Shown here one piece after another: positions 1 through 10,963 of a stretch of 64,000 bases of DNA. Where the stretch lies: assembly GCA_001661245.1 (NCBI GenBank), contig KV454014.1, positions 99,233-163,232 of the forward strand, given 5' to 3'. The stretch comes from Pachysolen tannophilus NRRL Y-2460. Lineage: Eukaryota; Ascomycota; Pichiomycetes; Alaninales; Pachysolenaceae. A program made the translations under genes and the position numbers. Under the pieces are notes generated by a model. That model did no database searches, was not told where the DNA came from, and worked only from the letters and a program-made list of their open reading frames with translations. The number at the start of each line of letters is the position of its first letter. Position 1 is the stretch's first letter.

Positions 1-642
1 AAAAGGTAAGAAGTAAAAAAATAAAAAACTTAAAAAATTTTTTTTTTTTTTTTTTTTTTTGTTTTAATTATTTTTAATAGTTTTAAATAAATATATAATC
101 TTTTTGATAAGATATGTTGCATGGAAGGTTTCTATGATTATTAGTTGATAAACTAAACCTTCTATGTTTCATAAACTTTTATTTTATTTTATTTTATTTT
201 TTTTTTTTGAGACCCTTTTTAACGCATTACTTAAGTTGATTGATCATGATTTCTTAAACCATCTTTCAATGTGTCATTATGCGGAAATTAAATCTTTCAG
301 AAACTCAATCACTAAAATTTGAATTCCAGAAAACTGTTACCAGTTTCTTTTCGGTGAACTTTTGTTTTAAAAGTTCTTCGATTAAAAGAACAACTACAGT
401 TTTTCTGGTTTTCAAAACTTTTTAAATCTTATTCCAGAAAAAAAATCTTTTTTTTTTTTGGAATAAAACTGAAGCCTAGAAAGTTCTTAAACTTCAATTG
501 ATTGCAAAATCATTTGAAAAGAACTGTGTGTTTTCTTCAAAAAAAAAAGACAAAATCTAAAGCTTCAGACAGTGATGATTGAACAGTTTATATAAAAATT
601 TATATATAAATATAAAAAAAAAAAAAATTTGGTAGTCGAATG
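1..642. other. Gene-free left edge
   Basis: This stretch is A+T-rich with long poly-T and poly-A runs (for example 39-60 and 190-210). I see no coding frame, no second tRNA and no repeat-element ends. Its right end is the 3' flank of the minus-strand tRNA-Met. Confidence 0.6.
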
Positions 643-716
643 TGCTCTCGGCGAGGCTCGAACTCGCGACCTTCAGATTATGAGACTAACGCTCTAGCCA
701 ACTGAGCCACGAAAGC
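643..716 (-). tRNA. tRNA-Met (CAT), elongator type
   Basis: Read on the minus strand, a 74-nt cloverleaf begins GCTTTCG and ends CGAGAGC plus discriminator A, so all seven acceptor pairs form (one is a G-T wobble). The D arm carries GGCTCAG, the anticodon loop is CTCATAA (anticodon CAT, around 679-685), and the T arm contains GTTCGAG. The anticodon stem TCAG/CTGA resembles the yeast elongator methionine tRNA and not the initiator, whose T arm and acceptor differ. There is no intron and the CCA is not encoded, as expected in eukaryotes. The flanks are plain A+T-rich DNA, with no transposon insertion beside it. Confidence 0.95.
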
Positions 717-1158
717 AAATTCAATTTCAAACAAATGATTTCATTTTCCATTCATACTTGGATGAAAAAAAAAAAGATACTTTTTTTCCCTTTTTTTTTC
801 CAACTATTACATTTAATTACAACTAAATTATGATATTTATGAACATATTTTTTACAATTATAATATAATCTAGAATCTCATTTTATAAACCTACTGCGAA
901 AGTGTTTACCATTATAATATATTATTAGTTTAATTTTTTTGGCGTTATATGGTCAAATTAAATAATTTTCTGTTCTAACCCGTGCACTACTTTTAAAATA
1001 GTTCGAGCGACAGCAAGTGGCTTGACATTTATTTAATTTTATAAAAATAAATTTGTATAATTAACACAATTATAATAAAAAAATTATAACTAAATCAAGT
1101 ATTTATTGTTTATTTATATTAGGTTTGAGATTGTTTTTCTTTTTCTTTTGAATTCATC

Positions 1159-1683
1159 ATGGTGTTAGGATTAGCTGCAATTACAATTGCACCATACCAT
1201 GTTTTATTTTATTCATTTGTATTTGGATCAACAGCTTTCCATTCTTATATTAGTGCACCAATTGCTTTTAAAACACTAGCTAGAAAAGATTTTGCAATCT
1301 TACAAAATAAGATTTTCCCTGGTTATTTCTTAGCACAAGGTATAAGTCCAATTATTATTGGTTTAACCGCGCCGTATGCTTTATCGACTGCTGCGTTAAC
1401 ATTTTTGGGTATTTCATCAATAAGTGGTATGATTAATTATTTTTATATATTACCAACTACTCAAAAAATTAAAGAAGCAAGATTTAAATTAGAAGCTGAA
1501 GAAGAATCAAGAGGAATTTCTCATAATAAAAATATTGAACCAACTCCACAAATGAAAGAATTAAATAAACAATTTGGAAGAATTCATGGTCTGAGTTTAT
1601 TATTTAATTTTTTCAGTTTTGTTGCTATTACTGCTTATGGATTCCCATTAACTTATGGTTTAACTAGAATAATTCCAAGTTAA
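1159..1683 (+). CDS. TMEM205-like (DUF4149) membrane protein
   Basis: A 174-aa protein with about four hydrophobic segments (roughly residues 12-32, 50-70, 74-98 and 147-168) separated by short polar loops. The pattern of residues 20-55, with SYISAPIAFKTLARKDFAIL followed by a Gln-x-x-x-Phe-Pro-x-Tyr-Phe stretch, is the hallmark of the TMEM205/DUF4149 family: an N-terminal helix, then a Phe-x-x-Leu-Gln and a Phe-Pro motif. The loop at residues 104-140 is charged and probably cytosolic. The family is found across fungi and animals. Human TMEM205 is linked to metal-drug resistance and secretory trafficking, but the yeast function is not settled. The ATG at 1159 is the first in frame. The gene stands alone between the tRNA and a long gene-free stretch. 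Assignment is by pattern only. Confidence 0.75.
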   Translation: MVLGLAAITIAPYHVLFYSFVFGSTAFHSYISAPIAFKTLARKDFAILQNKIFPGYFLAQGISPIIIGLTAPYALSTAALTFLGISSISGMINYFYILPTTQKIKEARFKLEAEEESRGISHNKNIEPTPQMKELNKQFGRIHGLSLLFNFFSFVAITAYGFPLTYGLTRIIPS

Positions 1684-4666
1684 ATTAATCATATAATAAC
1701 TAGTTATAATAGTAATAAGAAGAATTAATTTTTTTTTTTCTTTTTTCTTTTTATTTTTTTGTGCTAACCTAGCCTTCACTATATAGTGTGAAATTTTGTA
1801 AATACATTTGATTTCAATTTAATTAATTTGATTTTCCTTTATAATTATAATTAATTGCTCCTTGTAAGATTATGACTGGTAATTGAAATTGAAATTGAAA
1901 TCATGCTGGCACCTAAAACAGAATTAATACTTTTTTTTTTTTTTTTTTTTCTTTCTTTCTATTATTACCTTTTCTTTTCTTTAGTACCGATCTTTATACT
2001 AAAACACAGGTACTAACCATATTAAATATAATCTAGAATTTTGCAAATTGTGATTTTTGACCTTTTTTTATTATTTTTGTGTAACCGCTGTTACCGTTAA
2101 TTAATCTATTTCAGGTATATAATTATTATTGTTATGGTTATTGTTATTTCTATTGTTATTGTCATCGTCATCGTCATCGTCATAGTCGGGATGGTCATCA
2201 TTACCAATTCTAAACATCTTACGTAACGATATGTGTAGGTACACAATTCCAAATAATCCGGCGGTTTCCGGTAGACAATGCTATTTATTGTAAATACAAC
2301 ATACAAAATGTTGTAGAAAACATACAATCAATTGCAGTTTCATACAAATAAATCCATAATCCAAAGCGGGGACTAATTATTTTAAATTTACATTACGTAG
2401 GAACTACGTACTTGTAATCTACGTAGGTATAAATTAACTAACTACTTAAGTACCTACCAACCGACCGACCCACGTACCGTAAGTAAATACGTAGTAGGTA
2501 CATAGATTACCTACTTTGATTAACCTAGATTACGTAGTTAAAAAAAATTTAAAAAAAGGATTACGTAGATTATGTAGCTTCTATTTCCTATTTCCTATTT
2601 ACGGATTACTGTCTTTACTATTAACCTATAAACCTACCACCGCTACTTTCTCCGGCCTCCCAACCACCATGAAACCCGACCTCCTCGTCGACTTAAAACT
2701 TTAAAACTTTAAAAAATTCAAAAAAAAAAAAAAAAAAACAATTGTCAACTATGTCTCTTTCAAAAATTAAGATTTGCAACCCTACGTTGTACCCTGACCC
2801 TTTGGGATACAGAATAAATGGAAAAAAAAAAAAATTCGACCCAATTTTTTTCTTTATTTGAATAAACTTTTGAAAGCACCTACTTGAATTACCTAGCTAG
2901 GAAACTGTGTGTGCCAAGGTAAGAAATTAGGTAAAACCGGCCCTGAGCCTGAGCGGTAGTAGCAAACATGATATACATTTAACAAGAATAAACAGAAAGC
3001 CGCTGCGCGCCTATATTCTATATTTTGAAAACTTATTAGTAGTAAAATGTGTATTTAAAAACATTATTTGTACCGCATCGTATAGAATATACTAGAATCT
3101 GGATCTACGATAAAATTGAATAAGGACAAATTTATTCGTTTTATTAAAGTCAACAATATAGTATGCAATAGCAGCAGCATGGGTCATGGCCGGTAATGAA
3201 ATGGAGACTTGTCCGCCATTCAAGATTTCATTTATTATGGGCATTAAAGTATTGCCTGTAATTTAGTCTTTTACACTAGTTTCTCTTTGGATCTAAATAT
3301 AATTATGATTCAATTTACACGCTTACGCGCTTTTTCTCTAAACTGTTAAAACAATTAACAACAGATAATAGGTTTGTCTGTAGTTTATATATATTGTTCT
3401 GTTCCATACGGTTTTGCTTGAATTCTAAAAAGTATGATCTGATATGATATGAGCGCGTTCCTTTTTTTTTTTTTTTTTTTTTTCTTTCTTTCTTTGATTA
3501 TCTCTTTTCTGTAGCAGTAGCAACCGATATGAATTTAAAAGAAAGTATTTTTTAGTCTGTAATAAATAGTTGCATTTAGAGGTCGTTTGAGTAATAAAAG
3601 AGGGCAGGCAAAAAAAAAACCAGAAAGATAGCTTTATTACTTCTTCAATACTAAGAAGAAGGGTTTGACGACGCATGTCATTTATCTATCAAGCATGGAA
3701 TTTTCCCTTGAAATATCGAGAACGCCATTTAAAAGTCTAGATACACAATTCAAACGCTCAATTGTAAAACACAATTTTTTTTTCCCTTTGTTTTGATATG
3801 TCTAAATTGGGAATAGTTTTATTTGAAGTCAAAGAAAAAAAGTACCCCAATTAGGAATCCTGGACTTTCCTCATTGGGAACAAATTGTCTTTGTTTTGAA
3901 AAGTACCGTGAATCGTGATTTTTTTACGAATTCCGACCAATCTGACCCTATTGTTTTTTTTTGGACCCCGATCTTAGTTAACATACGGACTATAATTTTG
4001 CCTCTGTGGGCCCTATTCAATCACCCTATTAACTTTATTATTAACCTTACTAAGTTTAACTTCTTTGATGTAGATTGAATTTTGAACCACAGTTCAAAAC
4101 TTAATTCATTTTTTTGGGAAACAAGATATAGATGTCTTTTTCTGGAAAATATTTTCATTCTTTTCTTTTTACCTATTAATCAACCAATAAAAGTAAAAAA
4201 AAAAAAAAAAAAAAAAATCTTAGTTTAGACCCTTGTTATTTGAATATTCTATTGCTCTTCAAAGATAGAAAGATCTAGTTAATGTCTTTTCTGACGCAAT
4301 CTCTTAATTTACTAAAATAGGCAAGTTCCGAGGGTGTGGGGCAAATAAAAGGTATTCCGAGCATACATAATCTGAAGCTTTTTCGTGTTTTTAAACTTTT
4401 TTCCCAGTTTAAAAATCATGCATCTTTCGACTCGAAGTTAGTAACTTTAAATTTTAATTGTTCGAGGTAGAAAAAAATTTTCTTTTCTTAGAATAGAATT
4501 TTTTTTTTTTTTTTTTTTTTTGTTAGAAAATATATAAAAGGGCCATGGCGCCTCGTCTAATTTATTTTTTTAAAAAAATTCTTCTTATTTTATTATTAAA
4601 TTACAGAACTTTATTAATCATATAATAAATTTCCGATTATATATCAAATCAATTTGAATATTAAAA
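1684..4666. other. 3-kb gene-free stretch upstream of the HOR7-like gene
   Basis: No open frame here looks like a protein: the frames present are low-complexity or carry no family signature. Contents: the 3' flank of the TMEM205-like gene; poly-T runs; a CATCGT microsatellite near 2160-2185; a dense set of TACGTA motifs with flanking GTAGGTA/CTACCTAC at 2390-2570 (reported as a finding); poly-T tracts at 3463-3483 and 4500-4521; and the HOR7 TATA box at its right end. Such a long space before a 59-codon gene suggests an extended promoter or an unannotated non-coding transcript, but neither can be shown from sequence alone. Confidence 0.5.
4531..4538 (+). promoter_or_regulatory. TATA box of the HOR7-like gene
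   Basis: TATATAAA, a perfect yeast TATA element, lies 129 nt upstream of the ATG at 4667 and just after a 20-nt poly-T tract (4500-4521), a typical nucleosome-excluding arrangement. Strong TATA promoters are usual for stress-induced, highly expressed genes such as HOR7/DDR2 in Saccharomyces. Confidence 0.6.
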
Positions 4667-4846
4667 ATGCAATTTAGAAACGTCATTGTCGCTTTAGCTG
4701 CTGTTGCTTCAGTCCAAGCTGCTAACTCTAGTAACTCTTCAAACACAACAAGTTCATCAGTTTCAACTGGTGCCGCTGCTTCCAACGCTATGGGCGCTGG
4801 TGTCTTAGGTGCTGCTGTCGCTGCTGGTGTTGCTTTCTTATTCTAA
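4667..4846 (+). CDS. Hor7/Ddr2-type small GPI-like stress protein
   Basis: A 59-aa protein. Residues 1-19 form a signal peptide (Met-Gln-Phe-Arg, then a Val/Ala/Leu core ending Val-Gln-Ala-Ala). Residues 20-40 are an Asn/Ser/Thr tract starting [12 protein letters not shown], with N-glycosylation sequons. Residues 41-59 are a small-residue hydrophobic tail, [18 protein letters not shown]. Length, order and tail match Saccharomyces Hor7 (59 aa) and Ddr2 (61 aa), which are abundant stress- and osmo-induced small membrane or wall proteins of unclear biochemical role. Codon use is strongly biased to preferred codons (GCT, GTC, TCT, AAC), unlike most neighbours, which points to very high expression. 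A TATA box lies 129 nt upstream and the Kozak-like context is AAAAATG. Confidence 0.85.
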   Translation: MQFRNVIVALAAVASVQAANSSNSSNTTSSSVSTGAAASNAMGAGVLGAAVAAGVAFLF

Positions 4847-5736
4847 GAAAATCCATTTTTTTAAAACCCCTACTATAACTGCTACAGTATTAGAGAGAAG
4901 GAAAAAAAAATTAATGGAGGTTATTAGTTTATGAAGGAGGAAAAATTTGGAGTTTTATTTTATTTATTATAGAGAATTTTTTTTTTTAATTCGTAAATTA
5001 ATAATTTTTTTTTTGAATTCTTTTTTTTTTTTTTCTAGGCAAACTGTTTTAATTTTGTGTATTACAATTAATAATATTAAAAATACAAAAGTGTAATAAT
5101 ACCTAGTCATAATGTTGAGTATTAATTGTATATTTATTAGTTATTCATTAATTAAAAAGCGCTTGTTTTTTTTTAATCTGTTATAATAATAGAAACATTC
5201 TTGTTTACCGAGATTAGCTCAAATCTGGGTAACTAAATTATTTAACCGCGCCTCCCTTTTATACAAACGTCACGAGCGGTGATCTGCCCTCGTTCCGTAT
5301 ATTACCGTGGCGTTCCCACTTTCTCCGGCGTAAATCAAGTCACTTCTTCTTTTCACCTCTTTTCCACTGTTTTTTTTTTTTTTATTTTTTTATTTGAGTC
5401 ATCCCGAGCACCCTAAACATACCTTTTAGTTTTTTTTTCCCCCAACGCCCTTATTCTGCCATTTTGTTAGTATTTTTTTTCTTTTTTTTTTTCGCTTTGT
5501 TCTTTGAAATCGCGGTTCACTAAGTATCATAACATTTTTTTTTTCTTTTCTATCTTTTATATGTGTATGTATGGTCAAAAGGTGTGTGTGTGTGTATATA
5601 TGTGTCTCAGGGCAACACCAAACGTAAGGTAAACACAATAATAATTCAATTAACCAACAACCGCTGTTGTATAAAATTAGTATTTTCCGAGGTTTCTATA
5701 TATGGTTGTAGAGCGGTTAACTTGGTTTAAAGATTG
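4847..5736. other. Spacer between HOR7-like and ArfGAP genes
   Basis: Holds the HOR7-like 3' flank, with T-rich possible polyadenylation signals at 4970-5035, and the ArfGAP promoter. The promoter part has a locally GC-richer patch at 5245-5335 (GCGCCTCCC, CGTCACGAGCGG, CTTTCTCCGGCG) and a GT microsatellite at 5581-5605. No coding frame is convincing. Confidence 0.5.
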
Positions 5737-8676
5737 ATGATGAATGTGATGAATTTGATGAATCTAGCGTTTCCGTATACTCAATTTAAAGGTAATTCTA
5801 ATTTGAGTTTACAATCAATTGAATTTTCTAATCAATCAAATAATTCAAAATCATCAACTGTAAAGATTACAATTGAAAAAAATAATTCCAAGTCGGAGTT
5901 TTGTATTAATAAGAGTCTTGATGGTCATGCAGTGAGGAGTCCAATAAGTTTTATCGAGAATGATATTATTGATCAAGATGATTTGAATTTCCCATTATTA
6001 GTAAAAATTCCAAATGATATACAAAGGGTTAAATTTTTATTAAATTTAAATTTAAATAAAGATGATTGTTTATTTGCCAAAAATTCAAATAATAATAAGA
6101 TTCAAATATATGAAAATTTAATAGTGGTGAAATTGGTTAAAGAAAAAGATTTATCACTGATTCAAGATAATATTATAAATGGTATAATAGATGATGATAA
6201 GATAAAATTTATTGGAAATATAAATATACATGATGAATCAACAAAATTACCAACACAAAGTTTATTATTAAAAGATACAAAAAATTTACAAAATGATTAT
6301 TTAATGCCAACATCTGGAGATATTATAAATATTGTGGCTTTACAATTTTTTAAACCAACAGATTATGGTAAAATAACTTTTATGATTTTAAATTATAATA
6401 AAGATGAAAATTTTTTCACAAAATTATTAAAATTTTCTATTTGGAAAGAAAATTCTCAACAATCGCAAGATTTAAATCTGGGGAAAATTGTTGTTAATTC
6501 TCGATCAAATACAAAGACAACTATAATAAATATGGAAAATTTTAAATCTTTCCAGAATCCAATTGAAGATGGTCCTGTATTTAGATCAACAGTCAGTAAC
6601 TACGAAGAAAAAATACCACTAATGAAAAATGCAATTAATCAAATGCTTCAAGATTGTCAACAACTAGAAAATTCATTATCATCTTCTTCACAATTCAAAT
6701 TATCCTTGATCAAATCTGTAGAGAAATTTAACAAATTAACCGTTTCAAGTGGATCATTTAAAAAATTAATAGATGATCATTTTTTACCTGTTATTTCTCA
6801 AAGCAATAATGAAGATAGACTTTTGATGAACAATTTAAAAGCTTATGTGGTGAGCCTGTTGAATAATTTAGTGATTAAAAATAACTTGGATGTTTTCCAA
6901 TCAAATAAAAAAATATTTGATGAAGAAAGTCAAAAATATTATGCATGGTTAAATAAATATTTAAGCTCTGGTAAATCAAAAGATGAAAAATTTTTAATGA
7001 AAAGAAAAGCATTTGAATTAGCAAAATATGATTATTTAAATTATTTACATGATATTAATGATGATAGCAATATTATGGACGAATTAGTTAATAATTTAAT
7101 TATGTTTATCAATAAACAAAGAGGTTATAATTCATTAATAAGTTCAATGTCTGAAAAAGAATATGAAAAGAAATCACAAAAACATGAACAAGAAAGAAAA
7201 CTTATAAGGAAAAACATTGAAAATGCTAAAAATAACGAAGAATTAAATTCAATATTTAATACTGTTTCTTCAAATGGTATAGTGGATCCAAGTTCAAAAA
7301 TTTCCAAGTATGGACTTTTATATACTTATAGAGGTCAAGGAAAACAAGGGTGGCATAAAGAATGGATTGTTTTATCGAAATCAATCTTGTACGAATATTC
7401 TGATTGGAGAAAAGGTTTGAATCAAAGATCTGATCCAATAGATATTGCATTATGTTCAGTAAAACCAATTAGCTCTGAAAAAAGAAAAAATTGTTTTGAA
7501 GTTTTCACATCGAAAAGTGTTAAACATATCTTTCAAGCTATCAGTGAAGAAGATAGAGATTCATGGATAAAAGCTTTATATAATGCTGGACAACAGATAA
7601 AGGTTAATAGCGGAAGCACCACTAGTAGTGTTGGAACAGATATTAATAGTAATAGTGTGACAAATTCACTTTTAATTTCAGACAATGGTATCGCAAATAG
7701 TCAAATTTTGAAAAATGGGAACGGTACTGAACAAAGTAGTCCTGATGCTAACAGAAAACGTATATCATCCATCTCATTGAATAATTTGACTCTTGTTCAG
7801 AAAGCAGATGAAAGTAATATGGCATGTTGTGACTGTGGATCTAAAGAAGGAGTTGATTGGGTATCCATAAATTTGTTGGTAATATTTTGTGTCAACTGTT
7901 CATCCTGTCATAGGTCTTTGGGTTCAAATATTTCAAAAGTTAAATCCTTACGATTGGATAATTTTAACAACGAAACTATATCATTATTACCAAATTTTAA
8001 CAATGCTACATCTAACGAGTTTTTGGAATATGATTTGGCTGGTGACAAAAAAATTATTTCAACTTGTTCAGATTCCAGCAGGTTGGAATTTATAACAAAT
8101 AAGTATAAACTCAGAAAATATATTAACAGGGACCTTTTGGTTTCCAATTCGGCAAATGAGTTGATTTTACATGGTTTAAAATCAAGGAATTTCCATGAAA
8201 TGCTTCGTGGTATATTGTTAGATGGTAATGTAAACATGATGTTAGAAAAAAATGATCAAGCTGAATTTTCATTATTTGAATATTCATTAACAAAACCACT
8301 GAAGCGCAAGTTCAATTCAGATAAGGAAATCGAAATATTCGATATTTCTGAATTTTTAATATTGAATGGTTGTTATATTGGTGATGTTGTTTCAAATACT
8401 TTGAATTTGAGTAATAACGCCAAGAAATATTGGCAAAATAAGATTGATAATTTCATTGGTTCTGGATATTCAAATAATAATAATAATGAAAACGGTAATG
8501 ATTATCAATTGAAGTCTGTATCAAACACTGTGATCAATCATAAAATTGATCCAAAAGCTTTAAAGATCAACACTTCAGTTAGCGGAAACTCTCACAATGA
8601 TAAATTTATGAGTCCGTCTTCTGCTAGCTCTAGGTATTCTATGTTATTTAAAAAAATAAACAGAAATATCAACTGA
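5737..8676 (+). CDS. BAR-PH-ArfGAP protein (ACAP/centaurin type)
   Basis: A 979-aa protein from the first ATG at 5737. Order of parts: an unassigned N-terminal half; a helical BAR-like segment (about 285-490) beginning at a Tyr-Glu-Glu-Lys stretch; a PH domain (about 520-622, from YGLLYTYRGQGKQGW to the terminal helix SWIKALYNAG); an ArfGAP zinc finger (about 692-800); and a degenerate helical tail ending in a Ser-rich stretch. The finger has Cys-x2-Cys, then 17 residues, then Cys-x2-Cys, followed by HRSLG with the catalytic arginine finger and the usual Ile-Ser-Lys-Val-Lys-Ser-Leu. Such proteins stimulate GTP hydrolysis by Arf GTPases on curved membranes of the Golgi-endosome system. The architecture matches fungal Cnt6/ACAP-like proteins; Saccharomyces Age1 is a shorter relative. 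The Cys-pair spacing is one residue longer than usual. Confidence 0.88.
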   Translation: MMNVMNLMNLAFPYTQFKGNSNLSLQSIEFSNQSNNSKSSTVKITIEKNNSKSEFCINKSLDGHAVRSPISFIENDIIDQDDLNFPLLVKIPNDIQRVKFLLNLNLNKDDCLFAKNSNNNKIQIYENLIVVKLVKEKDLSLIQDNIINGIIDDDKIKFIGNINIHDESTKLPTQSLLLKDTKNLQNDYLMPTSGDIINIVALQFFKPTDYGKITFMILNYNKDENFFTKLLKFSIWKENSQQSQDLNLGKIVVNSRSNTKTTIINMENFKSFQNPIEDGPVFRSTVSNYEEKIPLMKNAINQMLQDCQQLENSLSSSSQFKLSLIKSVEKFNKLTVSSGSFKKLIDDHFLPVISQSNNEDRLLMNNLKAYVVSLLNNLVIKNNLDVFQSNKKIFDEESQKYYAWLNKYLSSGKSKDEKFLMKRKAFELAKYDYLNYLHDINDDSNIMDELVNNLIMFINKQRGYNSLISSMSEKEYEKKSQKHEQERKLIRKNIENAKNNEELNSIFNTVSSNGIVDPSSKISKYGLLYTYRGQGKQGWHKEWIVLSKSILYEYSDWRKGLNQRSDPIDIALCSVKPISSEKRKNCFEVFTSKSVKHIFQAISEEDRDSWIKALYNAGQQIKVNSGSTTSSVGTDINSNSVTNSLLISDNGIANSQILKNGNGTEQSSPDANRKRISSISLNNLTLVQKADESNMACCDCGSKEGVDWVSINLLVIFCVNCSSCHRSLGSNISKVKSLRLDNFNNETISLLPNFNNATSNEFLEYDLAGDKKIISTCSDSSRLEFITNKYKLRKYINRDLLVSNSANELILHGLKSRNFHEMLRGILLDGNVNMMLEKNDQAEFSLFEYSLTKPLKRKFNSDKEIEIFDISEFLILNGCYIGDVVSNTLNLSNNAKKYWQNKIDNFIGSGYSNNNNNENGNDYQLKSVSNTVINHKIDPKALKINTSVSGNSHNDKFMSPSSASSRYSMLFKKINRNIN

Positions 8677-9274
8677 TACTAAGTTGTCTTATTTCAAAAA
8701 AAAATATTTTTATTTCTGTCATAATTCGATTTTTTTAATTAACTTTGGGTAAAAGAGGTAAGTTTATAAATAATTTTAATATAATTTTTCAAATTTAAAT
8801 TCAAAAAGAAAAAAAAAATTAGAAAAATCAGTAGAATGGATATCGCTCAACATGAATTGATGTATACTCATCTGTATTCTTGTTTGTAGACTAAAGTAAT
8901 GGCAGATATCTAGTGTATTATTTGAAATGGTACTAATGGTGCCTTTAGTGAGTGCATTTGTGGAACTTATCTATGTGTGCGGCTCACATACAAGAATTTG
9001 ATACAACAGTTTCTCTTGACTATAATATTTCCAGAAAGAACATTTGCTTCAAGTTTTTAAATGCTGCTATTTTCATTTCTTTCCTTTATGAAAATATAGA
9101 AAAAAGATTCAGTAGTTTTTAAGAAGTTGAATATTAACTATTGGCTAAATACAAAAAAAAAAAAATTGACATCTCTTGCAATTTAATTTGATAAATTTTT
9201 AAACAAATTAGCTATATTTTTTCATATTTTTTAAATTTTTAAAGCTATATATTACCTTCTGTTATTGAGTTATT
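8677..9274. other. Spacer between ArfGAP and SPS1 genes
   Basis: About 600 nt of A+T-rich sequence holding the ArfGAP 3' end and the SPS1 promoter. I see no frame longer than about 20 codons and no recognisable meiotic URS1 site (GCCGCC core) near the kinase start, although the Saccharomyces orthologue is a meiosis-specific gene. Confidence 0.45.
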
Positions 9275-10963
9275 ATGAATGTTGATCCCGTGGAGCTATT
9301 TGAAATTGATAAGTGCATAGGAAGGGGTAATTTTGGGGATGTTTATAAAGCGTATGTAATTTTTGCAAACAATCTTTTGAAGTGGATCTATATTAACAGA
9401 AAAAATGATTATGAATGATATAGTGTTGATAGAGCATCTTCAACAATTGTTGCTGTTAAAGTTATAAATTTAGAAGAGTCTGAAGAAGACGTTGATATTT
9501 TGATTCAAGAGATCCTTTTTTTATCTCAGTTGAGATCTCCTTATATTACAACTTATTACAGCACTTATATTAAAGATGTTTCACTTTGGATAATTATGGA
9601 ATATTGTGGTGGTGGATCTTGCGCAGATTTATTAAGATGCTATAAATGTTTGCATGAAGATATAGTTGCCTTTATTATTAGAGATGTTTTAAGAGGGTTA
9701 GACTATTTACATTCCCAAAGAAAAATTCATAGAGATATAAAAGCTGCAAACATATTATTGACTAATAGTGGCCAAGTAAAGATTGCAGACTTTGGTGTTA
9801 GCGGCCAAATTACAAATACCCAATTGAAGAAACATACTTTTGTAGGAACTCCATTTTGGATGGCACCAGAAGTTATTACTAGGAAAACAGGTTACAACGA
9901 GAAAGCAGATATTTGGTCCTTAGGTATCACTACAATTGAACTAATTAACGGTACACCTCCTTATTCTGAATATCCACCTATGGAGATATTATTTAAAATT
10001 CCAAAATCTGCTCCTCCAATCTTGGTTGGAAGTGAGTATAACGAAGTTTTGAAGAAATTTGTTAAAGAATGTCTTAGGAGAAATCCCGCTGATAGACCAT
10101 CAGCTAAAACTTTACTTCAGCATGAATTCTTATCCGTTGAAATTGGAAACATGCCTTTAATAAGTCTTATAAAACATAAGAATAAATGGATAATGAGGAA
10201 CAAGTTTGGAACAAGAAAACCAAGGTTCCCATTGAATTATAATGAGGGTATTATGAACAATAATACACCAGTGGATTGGAATTTTTCCACAACAAGAACA
10301 AAAGATCTTCCAATTGCTCAATCAACTATTTTAGAAAATAAAAAAAAATCTAAAAATGAAATTGGGGAATGGTCCGATATCGAAAATATTTCAATTGAAG
10401 AACAACTCAATACTTATTTCCATGAAGAAACCTCTGAAAAGAATGAATCAGAGTCAATGACCCGTGATCAAAAAGAAGAGTCACCTAGCAGTGCAAAAAC
10501 TTCTAAAAGTAGTCCAACCTCAGGTGGAATGAGCAAAGATTTAAATTCACCACGGACTTCAAATACATCTCCTTACATTACAAGCAGTCCAGAGTTTGGG
10601 ATTGTTAGCCGAACAGGAAAGGTTTCCGCAATTTCCAGTTCACCCTTGGTTTGTTCAGATTCACCAAGAGAAAATCCAAGTCCTAAGTCGACAGAAAACA
10701 TTTCTGAAGAAAATTCTTCTGATTTAAAATCTTCTTCTGCTTCAATTTACTTACCTAAGGATATCAATTATCCAAACGATATAATTTCATATGCTTTTGG
10801 TAAAATTTTTTATAGAGCTAAAAAGAAGGAAACCAAACAAGCTGTCTATAATTTGAGGAAAATCATTTATGATTTTGAAAGACAACAGCCTGGATTATGT
10901 GAAGCCTTAAGTGAAGAGATCTTTTTAAGAATGAAGGCTTCAAAAGAAAGGGAACTTAGATAG
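9275..10963 (+). CDS. Sps1-type STE20/GCK-family protein kinase (one intron)
   Basis: Two exons, 9275-9351 and 9424-10963, give 538 aa. Exon 1 encodes CIGRGNFGDVYK, the glycine-rich loop. Exon 2 resumes with Ala-Val-Asp-Arg and carries VAVKV with the catalytic Lys (near 40), HRDIKAANIL (catalytic loop), DFGVSG (DFG) and the GCK-type activation segment TFVGTPFWMAPEV, then NEKADIWSLG. The kinase domain ends near residue 275. The tail is Ser/Pro-rich with a conserved-looking C-terminal helical block (about 455-538). The wording of the loops matches Saccharomyces Sps1 (490 aa), which acts in prospore-membrane and spore-wall formation; the related Kic1 is the alternative but its glycine loop differs. 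I found no in-frame CTG codon. Confidence 0.9.
9352..9423 (+). other. Intron of the SPS1-type gene
   Basis: 72 nt: donor GTATGT (9352-9357), candidate branch site TATTAAC (9391-9397), acceptor TAG ending at 9423. Removal joins GC to T, completing an Ala codon, and links the glycine-rich loop to the VAVK strand in frame. Without splicing, the kinase would have neither a correct N-lobe nor a proper start. Confidence 0.9.

Noticed and set aside
643-716. Initiator tRNA-Met
   Set aside because: The T arm has GTTCGAG and the acceptor begins with a G-C pair, both typical of the elongator form.
1-1158. Transposon or LTR footprint next to the tRNA
   Set aside because: I found no paired terminal repeats, no primer-binding site and no target duplication.
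2106-2327. Open frame with Thr-Met-Thr-Met repeats on the minus strand
   Set aside because: It is only a translation of a CATCGT/TTATTG microsatellite with no family signature.
1684-4666. Telomerase RNA or other large non-coding RNA
   Set aside because: No template-like or box motif could be tied to the telomere-like repeat of this window.
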